From Pseudoalteromonas shioyasakiensis (lineage in GTDB: Bacteria > Pseudomonadota > Gammaproteobacteria > Enterobacterales > Alteromonadaceae): a stretch of 64,000 nucleotides of DNA. Below are positions 56,197 to 64,000 of the stretch, piece after piece. The notes beneath the pieces were generated by a model. The model ran no database searches. It was not told the origin of the DNA and saw only the letters and a list, made by a program, of their open reading frames with translations. Within the stretch, counting starts at the first letter, position 1, and the number at the start of each line of letters is the position of its first letter. A program made the translations under genes and the position numbers. The stretch lies in assembly GCF_019134595.1 (NCBI RefSeq), contig NZ_CP077770.1, positions 1,260,001 to 1,324,000 on the forward strand. Reading direction: 5' to 3'.

Positions 56197-56910
56197 ATGA
56201 GAATTTTTAAAGCGAAAAGCCCAGCAGGTTTTGCTGAAGAATACATTGTTGAATCTATTTGGAATGGTGACTTTCCGCCTGGCTCAATTCTTCCTGCTGA
56301 ACGTGAATTGTCAGAGCTGATTGGTGTAACACGTACAACTTTACGTGAAGTACTTCAGCGTCTAGCCCGTGATGGCTGGCTAACGATTCAACACGGTAAA
56401 CCTACCCGTGTAAATAACTTCTGGGAAACCTCGGGTCTTAACATTCTAGAGACGCTAGCACGTCTTGATGAAGACAAAATGCCAGAGCTTACAGACCAAT
56501 TACTTTCTGCTCGTACTAATATCAGCGCAATCTATACCCGTGCGGCTATTAAGCTTGCCCCAGAGCGTGTAATTGAAATTTTATCGCAAAGTGAAGAACT
56601 TGAAGACAGTGCTCAAGCATTTGCTGATTACGATTATAAAGTACACCATGAATTAGCGGTAGCGGGTAATAACCGCATTTACGTGCTTATCTTAAACGGC
56701 TTTAAAGGCTTTTACTCAAAAATTGGCTGCCACTACTTCTCTGATTCTCGTACTCGTGAATTAGCGCGTCAGTTTTATAAAGATCTAACAGTACTTGCTG
56801 AGCGTCGTGAACATGACGGTGCGATTTCTATGATGCGTAGATATGGTCATCAAACAGGTGAAATCTGGCAGCAAATCCGTGGTGACATGCCAGAAGATAT
56901 CATGGACTAA
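56197..56910 (+). CDS. fadR: Fatty acid metabolism regulator FadR
   Basis: FadR is a GntR-family regulator that represses beta-oxidation genes and activates fabA/fabB, and is released by long-chain acyl-CoA. The 237 residues (E. coli 239) have the winged helix [36 protein letters not shown] (residues 7-42) with [18 protein letters not shown] and the wing [20 protein letters not shown]. The C-terminal acyl-CoA-binding helical domain follows. It is monocistronic, with its own terminator. Confidence 0.96.
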   Translation: MRIFKAKSPAGFAEEYIVESIWNGDFPPGSILPAERELSELIGVTRTTLREVLQRLARDGWLTIQHGKPTRVNNFWETSGLNILETLARLDEDKMPELTDQLLSARTNISAIYTRAAIKLAPERVIEILSQSEELEDSAQAFADYDYKVHHELAVAGNNRIYVLILNGFKGFYSKIGCHYFSDSRTRELARQFYKDLTVLAERREHDGAISMMRRYGHQTGEIWQQIRGDMPEDIMD

Positions 56911-56936
56911 GTGTCCTTATTGATATTTCATTTAAG

Positions 56937-56961
56937 AACCCAGCTAAAAGCTGGGTTTTTT
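56937..56961 (+). terminator. Terminator after fadR
   Basis: AACCCAGCT / AGCTGGGTT with an AAA loop followed by a T run. Confidence 0.92.
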
Positions 56962-57032
56962 GTGTTTAGTGGGTCAATTTGCACATTAATATAGAGTTAT
57001 CTCAATCCCCGTTTATTGCGAATCAATTTTTC

Positions 57033-57092
57033 CGATTAAGCATATCGTTTTTTTCGATTGTTCATTTGTCTGTAACCTCATTACACTATCTT
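57033..57092 (+). promoter_or_regulatory. Candidate OxyR-type operator and promoter of the peroxiredoxin gene
   Basis: Four tetranucleotides CGAT, ATCG, CGAT and TTGT (57033, 57044, 57055, 57066) stand with exactly seven bases between each, the geometry of the OxyR tetramer site. The last one overlaps a -35 TTTGTC (57065-57070), 16 bases before a -10 TATCTT (57087-57092). The tetranucleotides differ from the ATAG/CTAT consensus, so the call is tentative. Confidence 0.4.
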
Positions 57093-57195
57093 GCAAATTA
57101 TCAATACTTACTCTTGGTTTTTGATTTTTAGTAACCATATCTAAGTGAGTATTGCATAGGCAATTGGAAATAAACTCAAATATTTGGAGATAAAA

Positions 57196-57801
57196 ATGGG
57201 TGTATTAGTTGGCCGTCAGGCACCAGACTTTACTGCAGCAGCTGTTCTTGGTAACGGTGAAATCGTTGAAAACTTCAACCTAAAAGAAACTATCAAAGGT
57301 AAAAAAGCAGTTATCTTCTTTTACCCGTTAGACTTCACTTTCGTTTGTCCTTCAGAGCTAATCGCTTTCGACAAGCGTTTTGAAGAATTCCAAAAGCGTG
57401 GCGTTGAAGTAATCGGTGTATCTATCGATTCACAATTCTCACACAATGCATGGCGTAACACTGCCGTTGCTGACGGTGGTATTGGTCAAGTTAAATATGC
57501 ACTAGTTGCAGACGTTAAACACGAAATCTGTCAAGCATACGACGTTGAGCATCCAGAAGCAGGTGTTGCTTTCCGTGGTTCTTTCCTAATCGACGAAGAA
57601 GGTAACGTACGTCACCAAGTAGTTAACGACCTTCCACTAGGCCGTAACATCGACGAAATGATCCGCATGGTTGACGCGCTAGCGTTCCACAGCGAGCACG
57701 GTGAAGTATGTCCAGCTGGTTGGACTGAAGGCAAAAAAGGTATGGACGCAAGCCCTGCTGGTGTTGCTAAGTTCCTTTCTGAAAACGAAGGCGACCTATA
57801 A
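57196..57801 (+). CDS. Typical 2-Cys peroxiredoxin (AhpC/Prx1 type)
   Basis: The enzyme reduces hydrogen peroxide and organic hydroperoxides with electrons from thioredoxin or AhpF-like reductase. The 201 residues have the peroxidatic Cys51 in FTFVCPSEL and the resolving Cys172 in GEVCPAGW. The GGIG motif is present but there is no C-terminal YF motif, so it is probably the robust type. The start ATG 57196 follows TTGGAG; the TTG four codons earlier overlaps that site. Strong use of preferred codons suggests high expression. No ahpF is adjacent. Confidence 0.94.
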   Translation: MGVLVGRQAPDFTAAAVLGNGEIVENFNLKETIKGKKAVIFFYPLDFTFVCPSELIAFDKRFEEFQKRGVEVIGVSIDSQFSHNAWRNTAVADGGIGQVKYALVADVKHEICQAYDVEHPEAGVAFRGSFLIDEEGNVRHQVVNDLPLGRNIDEMIRMVDALAFHSEHGEVCPAGWTEGKKGMDASPAGVAKFLSENEGDL

Positions 57802-57825
57802 TCTAGGCCTTAGTTAAAGAATTAA

Positions 57826-57849
57826 AAAACCCGCCAATTGGCGGGTTTT
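57826..57849. terminator. Bidirectional terminator between peroxiredoxin and TonB receptor genes
   Basis: AAAACCCGCC / GGCGGGTTTT with loop AATT and T runs on both strands. Confidence 0.92.
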
Positions 57850-57869
57850 TGTTTTTAAGCTCAACGAGA

Positions 57870-60470
57870 TTAGTTAAAGCGCATTGTTAGCTTAGTATAG
57901 AAATAACGACCACGTGGGTTATGTACGCTTGATACATAGCCGTATAAGTCGCCATCACCATCACCGATTGCAAACGGAGGATCTTCATCAAACACGTTAT
58001 TCACACCTACAGAAAGTTTGATTTTATCTGAGAAGTTATACGCAGTTTGTAAATCAACCAGCGTTTGTGAATCAACCATTCGTGATGTGTTGCTATCAAA
58101 GTCTAAATTACCATCAAAGTCGATATCTGGCGTATCTTCAAACTCGCCAGTGTAACTAACATTCACATTAGTGTTGAAGTCACCCATCTCCCAGTTTGTT
58201 GAGAAAATCCAACGGTTTTCAGGGTAACGGTACTCGCCAGTGTAATCGCGGCCATCTTTCTTAAATTCGTTTTGGTAAGCCCATTCTAAATTGAACTTTA
58301 AGAAGCCGTAATCGTTCATCGCATGCGTGTAGTTAGCCGATACATCGACACCCGATACTTCTTGTGATGAGACGTTTTCAAAGGTGCTGTAAACTTTTTG
58401 GATTACACCTAAACTCTGACCATTTTGTGGTGCTAAACGCACACACACAGTGCTGTTTTGGTCATTACAGTTGTTATCATAGATAGGGCCGAACTCTTGC
58501 TCGTCAATCTTATTATCTTGTGTAATGCTCCATACATCGACTCCAAAACCAAATTCAGCGGTAGGTGCCCAGATGAAGCCGACATTCCATGACTCTGATT
58601 CTTCAGCTTCAAGGTTAGGGTTACCCGCAAATTGAATGTTGTAATCAAGAGCATTACAATCCTGTCCCGTTGCCTGACAACGATAAGTATCTACAAAGAA
58701 CTGACTTTCTTCCGACGGACCTAAACCAATTTGTGCTAGTGAAGGCGCGCGGAAACCTTGAGCCCATGAGCCACGAACAGTGATTGAATCTGTAGGTGCC
58801 CAGCGAACAGCTACTTTAGGGTTTGTTGTTGAGCCAAAATCGCTGTAGTCATCATAACGACCTGCTAATTGCAGCTCTAAGTTATCAGCGAGCGGAATTG
58901 AAAACTCAATATAAGCTGCATATTGGTCGCGTTCAGCAGCGGCTGATACAGATTCAGTACCAAAGATTAAACCACGTTGGAATTGGTCGTCTGGAATATC
59001 GCTCACATCTTCTTCACGGTATTCAATACCTGCAGCCATCATCACCACATCATCGCCAAAGCTGAATGCTTCACCACTGATATTTGCATCAAATGAAGTC
59101 ATATGAGACTCACCACGGCGCACTAAGCTTGTCGTGATACGGTCAATAACTGCTTGGTCATTATAGGTGCCACCAAATGGGTTATAGTTACCCGCGTCAA
59201 TTTCTTGTTGTAAGAAATCAGTGCGCACCCAACCTTGGCTTCTGTCACCGGTTTGCATTGATTTACTGCGACCTTTTTGAACTGCGGCTTCCCAGCTCCA
59301 GTCACTGATCTCACCTTTTAGGCCCGCAACAAAACGCAGCGTATCTGATTCAATATCCCATTGACGCGGGCCGGCATCTACGGTTCTGTAGCGACCAATC
59401 TCGATATCTTGGCCAAACGGGTTGTTAGGGTGATTTGCTGGCACTGTAAGGCCTGCATCTTCATCAAGAGGAGTAGGGGCGCCTGCAGCTTGCGACGTAT
59501 TGTGTTGTACTGCAATCTCTAAGAAGGCTGAAATACCATTGTCAAAGTTATATTCAAATTGTGAGATAGCACCGACACGCTCAGATGCAGGGGTTACGTA
59601 ACCATACGGGCCGTAGTCAAATAAGCAGCTGCCACTTGCAGTTGCATTTTCCGCCGGACAGGCCGGATCAATGGTTTTTTCGCCATCTACATAAAAGTAG
59701 CCAGGGAAACCGCGCGATGAACGGAAATCCATACCACCGTATGGTTCTTGGTTTGCTGTGCCTAAACGGCCCATTTCATCAGAAGAGAGTGCGGTGTTGT
59801 TAAAGTAATCAATAATAATTGATGCGCTGCTTTTTTCTGTACTGGTACCCCAAACTAGGCTTGCTGTTTTTTCTTCGTAGTTAGGATCGTCAGTGCCACC
59901 ATATCCAAGGTTTACTTCTAGGCCGTTAATATCTTTCTTTAAGATAATATTAACTACACCTGCAACCGCATCAGAGCCATAAATAGCTGATGCGCCATCC
60001 TTTAAAATATCGATACGCTCAATCGCAGAGACAGGAATTGAGTTGATATCAACAAACGAATTAGTAATGCTTTCAGCAAAGGCGCTAATAGATACACGAC
60101 GGCCATTAATAAGTACCAATGTTGCGTCTGAGCCTAAGCCTCGAAGGCTGACTGCTGCAGCACCATTAGCTGTAGAGTCTTGGTTATTACCGCGAGTAGA
60201 GAAAGTACCATTACCTGCAACTGGCATACGTTCTAATAGTTGTTGTAGGTTGTCGTAGCCCATGTTATCGATGTCTGCACGACTGATTGATTGAACCGGT
60301 GATGGCCCTTCAATATCTGAGCGCTTAATGCGAGAACCTGTAACTTCAATACGCTCGACCTTTTCAGCTCCGTCTGACTCTGCAGCAGCAGACATAAAAC
60401 TTGTGCCAGCTAATGCGGCAACTGTAAATGCATAGAGAGGTCGTTGTATAAAGCGGTGGGTGTTCTTCAT
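57870..60470 (-). CDS. TonB-dependent outer membrane receptor
   Basis: The 866-residue receptor has a signal peptide (ending SAAAES). Its plug domain (about residues 35-165) has the TonB-box-like VERIEVTGSRIKRSDIEG and GLGSDATLVLINGRR. A 22-strand barrel follows, ending in Phe-Asn (TKLTMRFN). It belongs to the large Alteromonadales group with VTGSRIKR starts, often used for peptide, carbohydrate or siderophore uptake; the substrate cannot be read here. The start ATG 60470 has AAGGA nine bases upstream; TTG 60479 is less likely. No transporter partner genes are adjacent. Confidence 0.93.
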   Translation of the reverse strand: MKNTHRFIQRPLYAFTVAALAGTSFMSAAAESDGAEKVERIEVTGSRIKRSDIEGPSPVQSISRADIDNMGYDNLQQLLERMPVAGNGTFSTRGNNQDSTANGAAAVSLRGLGSDATLVLINGRRVSISAFAESITNSFVDINSIPVSAIERIDILKDGASAIYGSDAVAGVVNIILKKDINGLEVNLGYGGTDDPNYEEKTASLVWGTSTEKSSASIIIDYFNNTALSSDEMGRLGTANQEPYGGMDFRSSRGFPGYFYVDGEKTIDPACPAENATASGSCLFDYGPYGYVTPASERVGAISQFEYNFDNGISAFLEIAVQHNTSQAAGAPTPLDEDAGLTVPANHPNNPFGQDIEIGRYRTVDAGPRQWDIESDTLRFVAGLKGEISDWSWEAAVQKGRSKSMQTGDRSQGWVRTDFLQQEIDAGNYNPFGGTYNDQAVIDRITTSLVRRGESHMTSFDANISGEAFSFGDDVVMMAAGIEYREEDVSDIPDDQFQRGLIFGTESVSAAAERDQYAAYIEFSIPLADNLELQLAGRYDDYSDFGSTTNPKVAVRWAPTDSITVRGSWAQGFRAPSLAQIGLGPSEESQFFVDTYRCQATGQDCNALDYNIQFAGNPNLEAEESESWNVGFIWAPTAEFGFGVDVWSITQDNKIDEQEFGPIYDNNCNDQNSTVCVRLAPQNGQSLGVIQKVYSTFENVSSQEVSGVDVSANYTHAMNDYGFLKFNLEWAYQNEFKKDGRDYTGEYRYPENRWIFSTNWEMGDFNTNVNVSYTGEFEDTPDIDFDGNLDFDSNTSRMVDSQTLVDLQTAYNFSDKIKLSVGVNNVFDEDPPFAIGDGDGDLYGYVSSVHNPRGRYFYTKLTMRFN

Positions 60471-60626
60471 ATATTTCAATCCTTGTATAATTGTGAAAGT
60501 GTTGTGAATTAATCACGACAAAGATTGATACCATGTAAATGGTTGAGAATGAAATAGCAAAAAAGTATGGGTTTATTAAGGGGTTAAAGTTCTTAAGTGG
60601 GGAAAGTTAGGGCTGGTAAGGGGTAC

Positions 60627-60650
60627 GAGCCTACCAAAAAGGTTAGGCTC
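60627..60650 (-). terminator. Possible terminator hairpin after smpB
   Basis: GAGCCTACC pairs with GGTTAGGCTC (one bulged base) around an A5 loop, 10 bases beyond the smpB end. The T tract is poor. Confidence 0.45.
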
Positions 60651-60660
60651 ATTTCATAAA

Positions 60661-61140
60661 TTAAGCTTTATGTTTCATCAGGCGTTCTTTTTCACGCGCC
60701 CAATCTTTATTTTTTCCGTCTTCACGTTTGTCGTGCATCTTTTTACCTTTAGCAAGGTGGAACTCCAACTTCACCCAGCATTTTTTCCAGTACATAGCAG
60801 TCGCGATTAATGAAAAACCATCGCGTTCTGTAGCACCGATAAGACGATCGATTTCACGCTTATTTAAAAGTAACTTACGATAACGAAGAGGATCGCAAAT
60901 TACGTGAGTAGAAGCACTATTGAGTGGCTGAATTTGACTGCCAAGTAAAAATGCTTCGCCGTTTTTAATATGAATATAAGTCTCAGAGATGTTTACTTTA
61001 CCAGCTCGGATACTTTTTACTTCCCAGCCCTGTAGTTCAACACCTGCTTCGAACTTATCGTGTAAAAAATACTCATGACGCGCTTTTTTGTTAAGCGCGA
61101 TGGTATTAGTTGTCGATTTAGATGATTTTTTCTTAGCCAT
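60661..61140 (-). CDS. smpB: tmRNA-binding protein SmpB
   Basis: SmpB binds tmRNA and delivers it to stalled ribosomes for trans-translation. The 159 residues (E. coli 160) have [31 protein letters not shown] and [14 protein letters not shown], with the basic C-terminal tail that probes the mRNA channel. It is divergent from ratA, a conserved gammaproteobacterial pairing. No ssrA gene is visible here. Confidence 0.97.
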   Translation of the reverse strand: MAKKKSSKSTTNTIALNKKARHEYFLHDKFEAGVELQGWEVKSIRAGKVNISETYIHIKNGEAFLLGSQIQPLNSASTHVICDPLRYRKLLLNKREIDRLIGATERDGFSLIATAMYWKKCWVKLEFHLAKGKKMHDKREDGKNKDWAREKERLMKHKA

Positions 61141-61273
61141 AGTGGCTCATATTATACGTAAAAACAGCGTTTTTACATCGCTTTTTTAAGGCTTTGCAAA
61201 TATTTTCGTGTTACTAAAATTTGGGGAAACAGCCAAAGCTTGCTAAAATTCGCCGACAAAGTTGGGAGTGAAT

Positions 61274-61714
61274 ATGCCGCAAATAGAAAAAAGTGCGCTG
61301 GTAATGTACAGCAGCAAAGAAATGTTTGATTTAGTGAATGATGTTGATGCTTATCCAGAGTTTTTACCACATTGTTCAGATGCTAAAATCGTTACACAAC
61401 AAGCCAGTGGCATGACGGCCAGTTTAGAGATCTCAAAAGCGGGTTTAAAAAAGTGGTTCACTACCGAAAATACCTTTATTGATGAGCAAACTGTTGCGCT
61501 ACGCTTAGTCGATGGTCCATTTAAAAAGTTGCAAGGCAAATGGCACTTTTTACCGCTGGACGATAAAGCATGTAAAGTTCAGCTTCACCTTGAGTTTGAA
61601 TTTGCTAGTAAACTTATTGAGATGGCTTTCGGAAAAGTATTTAACGAAGTCGCTAAGAACATGGTTTATGCATTTACACAACGTGCTAAAACTGTATATG
61701 GAGTTCGCCCATGA
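61274..61714 (+). CDS. ratA: RatA family START-domain protein
   Basis: The 146-residue protein has the polyketide cyclase/START fold: MPQIEKSALVMYSSKEMFDLVNDVDAYPEFLPHC and later FEFASKLIEMAFGKVFNEVAKNMVYAF. RatA in E. coli was described as blocking 50S association and is also related to the mitochondrial coenzyme Q-binding Coq10; either role is possible. The start ATG 61274 follows GGGAGTGAAT. Its stop overlaps the ratB start by four bases (ATGA). Confidence 0.93.
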   Translation: MPQIEKSALVMYSSKEMFDLVNDVDAYPEFLPHCSDAKIVTQQASGMTASLEISKAGLKKWFTTENTFIDEQTVALRLVDGPFKKLQGKWHFLPLDDKACKVQLHLEFEFASKLIEMAFGKVFNEVAKNMVYAFTQRAKTVYGVRP

Positions 61715-62037
61715 TCACTGTTGAAGTGGTTTTTGCCTTACCAACAACGGCAACCAGTTTGCTGGTAGAAGTGCCAGTAGGCACTACAGCTGAGCAAGCG
61801 GTGATTAAGTCAGGTATTATTGATAAGTGCCCTGAAATAGACGCAAATAACCTAACGCTTGGGATTTGGAATCGTACTTGTAAACTGCATCAAGAAGTAA
61901 AAGATGGCGATCGCATAGAAATCTATCGACCGCTTATTGCTGATCCAAAGGATGCACGCAGACGCCGGGCTGAAAAAGCCAAAGAAGAGGGCCGTGCTAA
62001 TAAAATTACAGGTGGGCGTCCGCTTAATAAGGCATAA
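61711..62037 (+). CDS. ratB: RatB/RnfH family ubiquitin-like fold protein
   Basis: The 108-residue protein of the RnfH/UPF0125 family has a beta-grasp fold (MITVEVVFALPTTATSLLVEVPVGTTAEQA), the segment LTLGIWNRTC and the conserved EIYRPLIADPKDARRRRA at its C-terminal end. Its role is unclear. It is translationally coupled to ratA and convergent with bamE. Confidence 0.92.
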   Translation: MITVEVVFALPTTATSLLVEVPVGTTAEQAVIKSGIIDKCPEIDANNLTLGIWNRTCKLHQEVKDGDRIEIYRPLIADPKDARRRRAEKAKEEGRANKITGGRPLNKA

Positions 62038-62039
62038 AA

Positions 62040-62061
62040 AAGGGTAGCTTAGGCTACCCTT
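62040..62061. terminator. Bidirectional terminator between ratB and bamE
   Basis: AAGGGTAGC / GCTACCCTT with TTAG loop, preceded by an A run and followed by AATAATTT. Confidence 0.8.
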
Positions 62062-62078
62062 AATAATTTGCGCTGCTA

Positions 62079-62441
62079 TTACTCTTGTTCAAGCGGCGTA
62101 TTAAATTCGCTTGGTTGTTCATAGTCACCCGATAACGAAACTAGCTTATCGTTTTCAAAGTTAATAGTGAGTGACTTACGTTGCTCGTTACTGCGACCAA
62201 TATTGAATACGTACAGGTAGTGCCAGGTATTTTTATCAAATGAGTCTTCAGCTACTGGCTTGCCTAGTACATATAGTACTTGCTCGCGAGTCATATTTAC
62301 ACGAAGCTTATCTACATCTGACTGCTCTAAGAAGTTACCTTGAGGAATGTTGATTCGGTAAACCCAGCTTGAACACCCTGCTGTAGCACTTAAAGTAAGG
62401 GTAAGTACTAACCAAAAAGAAAAAGTTTTAAACGACTGCAT
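62079..62441 (-). CDS. bamE: Outer membrane assembly lipoprotein BamE
   Basis: BamE is a lipoprotein subunit of the Bam complex that supports BamD-BamA. The 120 residues have a signal peptide with lipobox TAGC (Cys23), then YRINIPQGNFLEQSDVDKLRVNMTREQV and GKPVAEDSF, the BamE fold signature. It lies next to ratAB and smpB, as in E. coli. Its partner BamA is encoded at the left edge of this window. Confidence 0.96.
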   Translation of the reverse strand: MQSFKTFSFWLVLTLTLSATAGCSSWVYRINIPQGNFLEQSDVDKLRVNMTREQVLYVLGKPVAEDSFDKNTWHYLYVFNIGRSNEQRKSLTINFENDKLVSLSGDYEQPSEFNTPLEQE

Positions 62442-62558
62442 TATTTGTTTGAATCCTTATTTTTTATACACTGCATGATACCGATTAGTCACAGAAGGTA
62501 AAACCCTTTTCAGTAATTGTTTTTACTGAAATGCGATTAACAATCACGAGGCACAGAT

Positions 62559-62876
62559 TTGACCACAGCAAACCCAGAAAGTTTACAGCAGCCTATAAAA
62601 AACAACGAAAATTCAGAGGCTCTGTGGCATTTGTATATAGTGCAAACACGTTTAGGTCACTGGTACACTGGGATCAGCACCAATGTTGAAAAGCGTTTTA
62701 TGCAGCATCAAGCGGGAAAAGGGGCTAAAAACCTTAAAGGCAAGGGGCCTTTAACACTTATCTATCAACAGCAGGTAGGTAATCGTAGTGAAGCAACTAA
62801 ACTTGAAATAAGCGTAAAAAAGCTCAGCAAAGCACAAAAAAGGCAGTTTGTTTTAACCTCTGAACTACCCAAATAG
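62559..62876 (+). CDS. GIY-YIG domain protein (YhbQ family)
   Basis: The 105-residue protein has a GIY-YIG nuclease domain: WHLYIVQTRLGHWYTGIS carries the two paired motifs as LYI and YTG, followed by RFMQHQAGKGAKNLKGKGPL and a conserved Glu in EATKLEISVKKLSKAQK. YhbQ-type proteins are reported to nick DNA or RNA, but the role is unsettled. The start is TTG 62559 behind GAGG. It abuts the M28 peptidase gene end to end (stops one base apart). Confidence 0.88.
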   Translation: MTTANPESLQQPIKNNENSEALWHLYIVQTRLGHWYTGISTNVEKRFMQHQAGKGAKNLKGKGPLTLIYQQQVGNRSEATKLEISVKKLSKAQKRQFVLTSELPK

Positions 62877-63803
62877 CTAACTTGGAAGCTTTTCAATAAA
62901 TAGGGCTATCTTCGCCATGGCATATTCGAACAATGTAAAGTCAATGTGCGCCGCTGTGTCAGTGCTTTGATGATGATGTTTATCGTGTCCGATGCCAAAA
63001 TAAATATAAGGGATCCCGGCTTTAGCGAATGAATAATGGTCACTTGCTCTGCGCCAATCAACGTTGAGATCAAATAATCGATTCAGCCTCGCTGACGAGC
63101 TAGTTGCCATAAAGGTGAGCTGCTCATCTGATAGGACTTTAATCTCAGCTTGATATTGCGCTAATGATTGCTTATCTAAAAACGCATAGATACGCGGTTT
63201 TCGTGGGTTCACAACGAGCATATCTAAATTAATATTAAGTTTGATTTCGTCTTTATTAAGTGTCGATACCAAGTACTCGCTACCATGTAGGCCATTTTCT
63301 TCTGCATCTGTTGCAACAAAAACTAATTGATAGGGCTGGGGGCTTTGTGCAAAGTGCTTAGCTAAATAAAGTAAAGCAGCAACGCCGCTGGCATTGTCAT
63401 TAGCACCAGGATAAAGCCGACTGCCTTTTTGCCCTAGGTGATCATAGTGGGCAGTAAAAATAACTTTTTTACAGTTTTCACAGCGGCTATTTTGGGACGC
63501 AATAATGTTCCGTCCAGTAGCCTTGCCAAAGAATCCTGATTGATAAGTAAAACCTTGTTCATTAACCGAATAGCCAAGTGCTACAAAGCGCCCTACTATG
63601 AAGTCGGCGGCTAATTTCGCGCCCTCGGTATTCGTTTTTCGCCCAGCAAATTGAGCCGATGTTAGCGTTATGATGTCGTGTTCTAAGTCTGTATTGGCAA
63701 ATGCTTGCCCAGTGCTTATCAGTACAGCACTAGCGGTAATCAATAAGCTTTGCAGTATGCGAGCGAAGCGCTTGTAATTTACTCTCGTAACGCTGTTTAT
63801 CAT
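62877..63803 (-). CDS. Exported M28 family metallopeptidase
   Basis: This aminopeptidase-type zinc enzyme (308 residues from ATG 63803) has a signal peptide ending GQAFA. Metal ligands are seen as His and Asp in AHYDHLG and GANDNASG, the Glu pair in DAEENGLHGSEY, Asp in INLDML, and a late His in GIGHDKHHH. A CENC pair may form a disulfide. The predicted location is the periplasm. The start lies 74 bases inside the upstream TPR gene in another frame; a TTG at 63809 is also possible. No clear ribosome site is seen. Confidence 0.85.
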   Translation of the reverse strand: MINSVTRVNYKRFARILQSLLITASAVLISTGQAFANTDLEHDIITLTSAQFAGRKTNTEGAKLAADFIVGRFVALGYSVNEQGFTYQSGFFGKATGRNIIASQNSRCENCKKVIFTAHYDHLGQKGSRLYPGANDNASGVAALLYLAKHFAQSPQPYQLVFVATDAEENGLHGSEYLVSTLNKDEIKLNINLDMLVVNPRKPRIYAFLDKQSLAQYQAEIKVLSDEQLTFMATSSSARLNRLFDLNVDWRRASDHYSFAKAGIPYIYFGIGHDKHHHQSTDTAAHIDFTLFEYAMAKIALFIEKLPS

Positions 63804-63999
63804 GATCAAAGTCTGCTTTATTGTTAGCCATAGTTAAATACTTTTTAGCCAGCTTTAAGTCACCTAATTGGTAGTAGGTTCTCGCTAAACCAAAATCAGT
63901 ATCATGCAGGGTTGGATTTAAGTCACGGGCTTTTTTGTAGTGCTTTATGGCATCTTGGTAACGGGCGGTTGTATAGGCATCATTACCTAAAGAAATATG
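63730..63999 (-). CDS. TPR-repeat protein, C-terminal part (5' end outside window)
   Basis: I translated the minus strand from the right edge: 89 residues are visible, ending LIDYR and TAG at 63732-63730. They contain tetratricopeptide-type helices (GNDAYTTARYQDAIKHYKKA, then GLARTYYQLGDLKLAKKYL). The protein probably mediates protein contacts. Its 3' end overlaps the M28 peptidase gene by 74 bases in a different frame, suggesting co-expression. Confidence 0.8.
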   Translation of the reverse strand, partial: HISLGNDAYTTARYQDAIKHYKKARDLNPTLHDTDFGLARTYYQLGDLKLAKKYLTMANNKADFDHDKQRYESKLQALRSHTAKLIDYR

Positions 64000-64000
64000 G

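Noticed and set aside
60503..60518. TGTGAATTAATCACGA in the leader of the TonB receptor gene as a CRP site
   Set aside because: The half-sites are separated by five bases, not six, which breaks the CRP geometry; another regulator may use it but nothing identifies it.

Overview
The window is a chromosomal segment of a marine gammaproteobacterium of the Alteromonadales, most likely Pseudoalteromonas. This is inferred from AT-rich DNA, dense gene packing, and gene orders shared with gammaproteobacteria (bamA-skp-lpxD-fabZ-lpxA, lpxB-rnhB-dnaE-accA-tilS, ffh / rpsP-rimM-trmD-rplS, smpB / ratA-ratB / bamE, nhaB / fadR). No rRNA, tRNA, CRISPR array or prophage was seen. One structural RNA, the 4.5S SRP RNA (ffs), lies in the same window as its partner gene ffh.

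Layout. 1-4.7 kb: 3' part of bamA followed by skp, lpxD, fabZ and lpxA (outer-membrane assembly and lipid A synthesis). 4.8-11.6 kb: a small RlpA-type lipoprotein and a complete cydA-cydB-cydX-cydD-cydC operon on the minus strand, which separates lpxA from lpxB. 12-20 kb: lpxB-rnhB-dnaE-accA, then tilS and a small membrane protein. 20-25 kb: a diguanylate cyclase, a Kef-type antiporter, a patatin lipase and a DUF3014 protein. 25.2-27 kb: ffs, then a REP-associated tyrosine transposase (RAYT) flanked by short inverted GGGTGTCT repeats. 27-37 kb: accessory genes, including a GH13 lipoprotein, a hybrid histidine kinase, an HDOD protein, and a MerR-controlled pair (exported acetoacetate-decarboxylase-like protein and an old-yellow-enzyme reductase). 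37-43.4 kb: dgkA, eptA and an LTA-synthase-like sulfatase, divergent from a PmrAB-type two-component system, with 11-bp-phased CTTAAG boxes between them. 43.7-46 kb: a FAN1-like VRR-NUC/DEDDh exonuclease fusion directly behind a near-consensus LexA box. 46-64 kb: mscS, corB, a YpjD-like gene, ffh, the rpsP operon, tyrA, nhaB, fadR, a 2-Cys peroxiredoxin, a TonB-dependent receptor, smpB, ratAB, bamE, a GIY-YIG protein, an M28 peptidase and the end of a TPR gene.

How the genes work together. Envelope construction dominates: BamA and BamE, Skp, LpxA/B/D and FabZ build the outer membrane. EptA would decorate lipid A with phosphoethanolamine, and DgkA would recycle the diacylglycerol released from the phosphatidylethanolamine donor. 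The clearest new regulatory readings are three: (i) two promoters with a 19-bp spacer and matching dyads flanking a merR gene; (ii) two clusters of three CTTAAG-like hexamers at 11-bp steps between the eptA operon and its two-component system; (iii) an SOS box on the FAN1-exonuclease fusion gene. Two genes too short or too incomplete for routine ORF calling were found by direct reading: cydX and a 3'-terminal TPR gene fragment.
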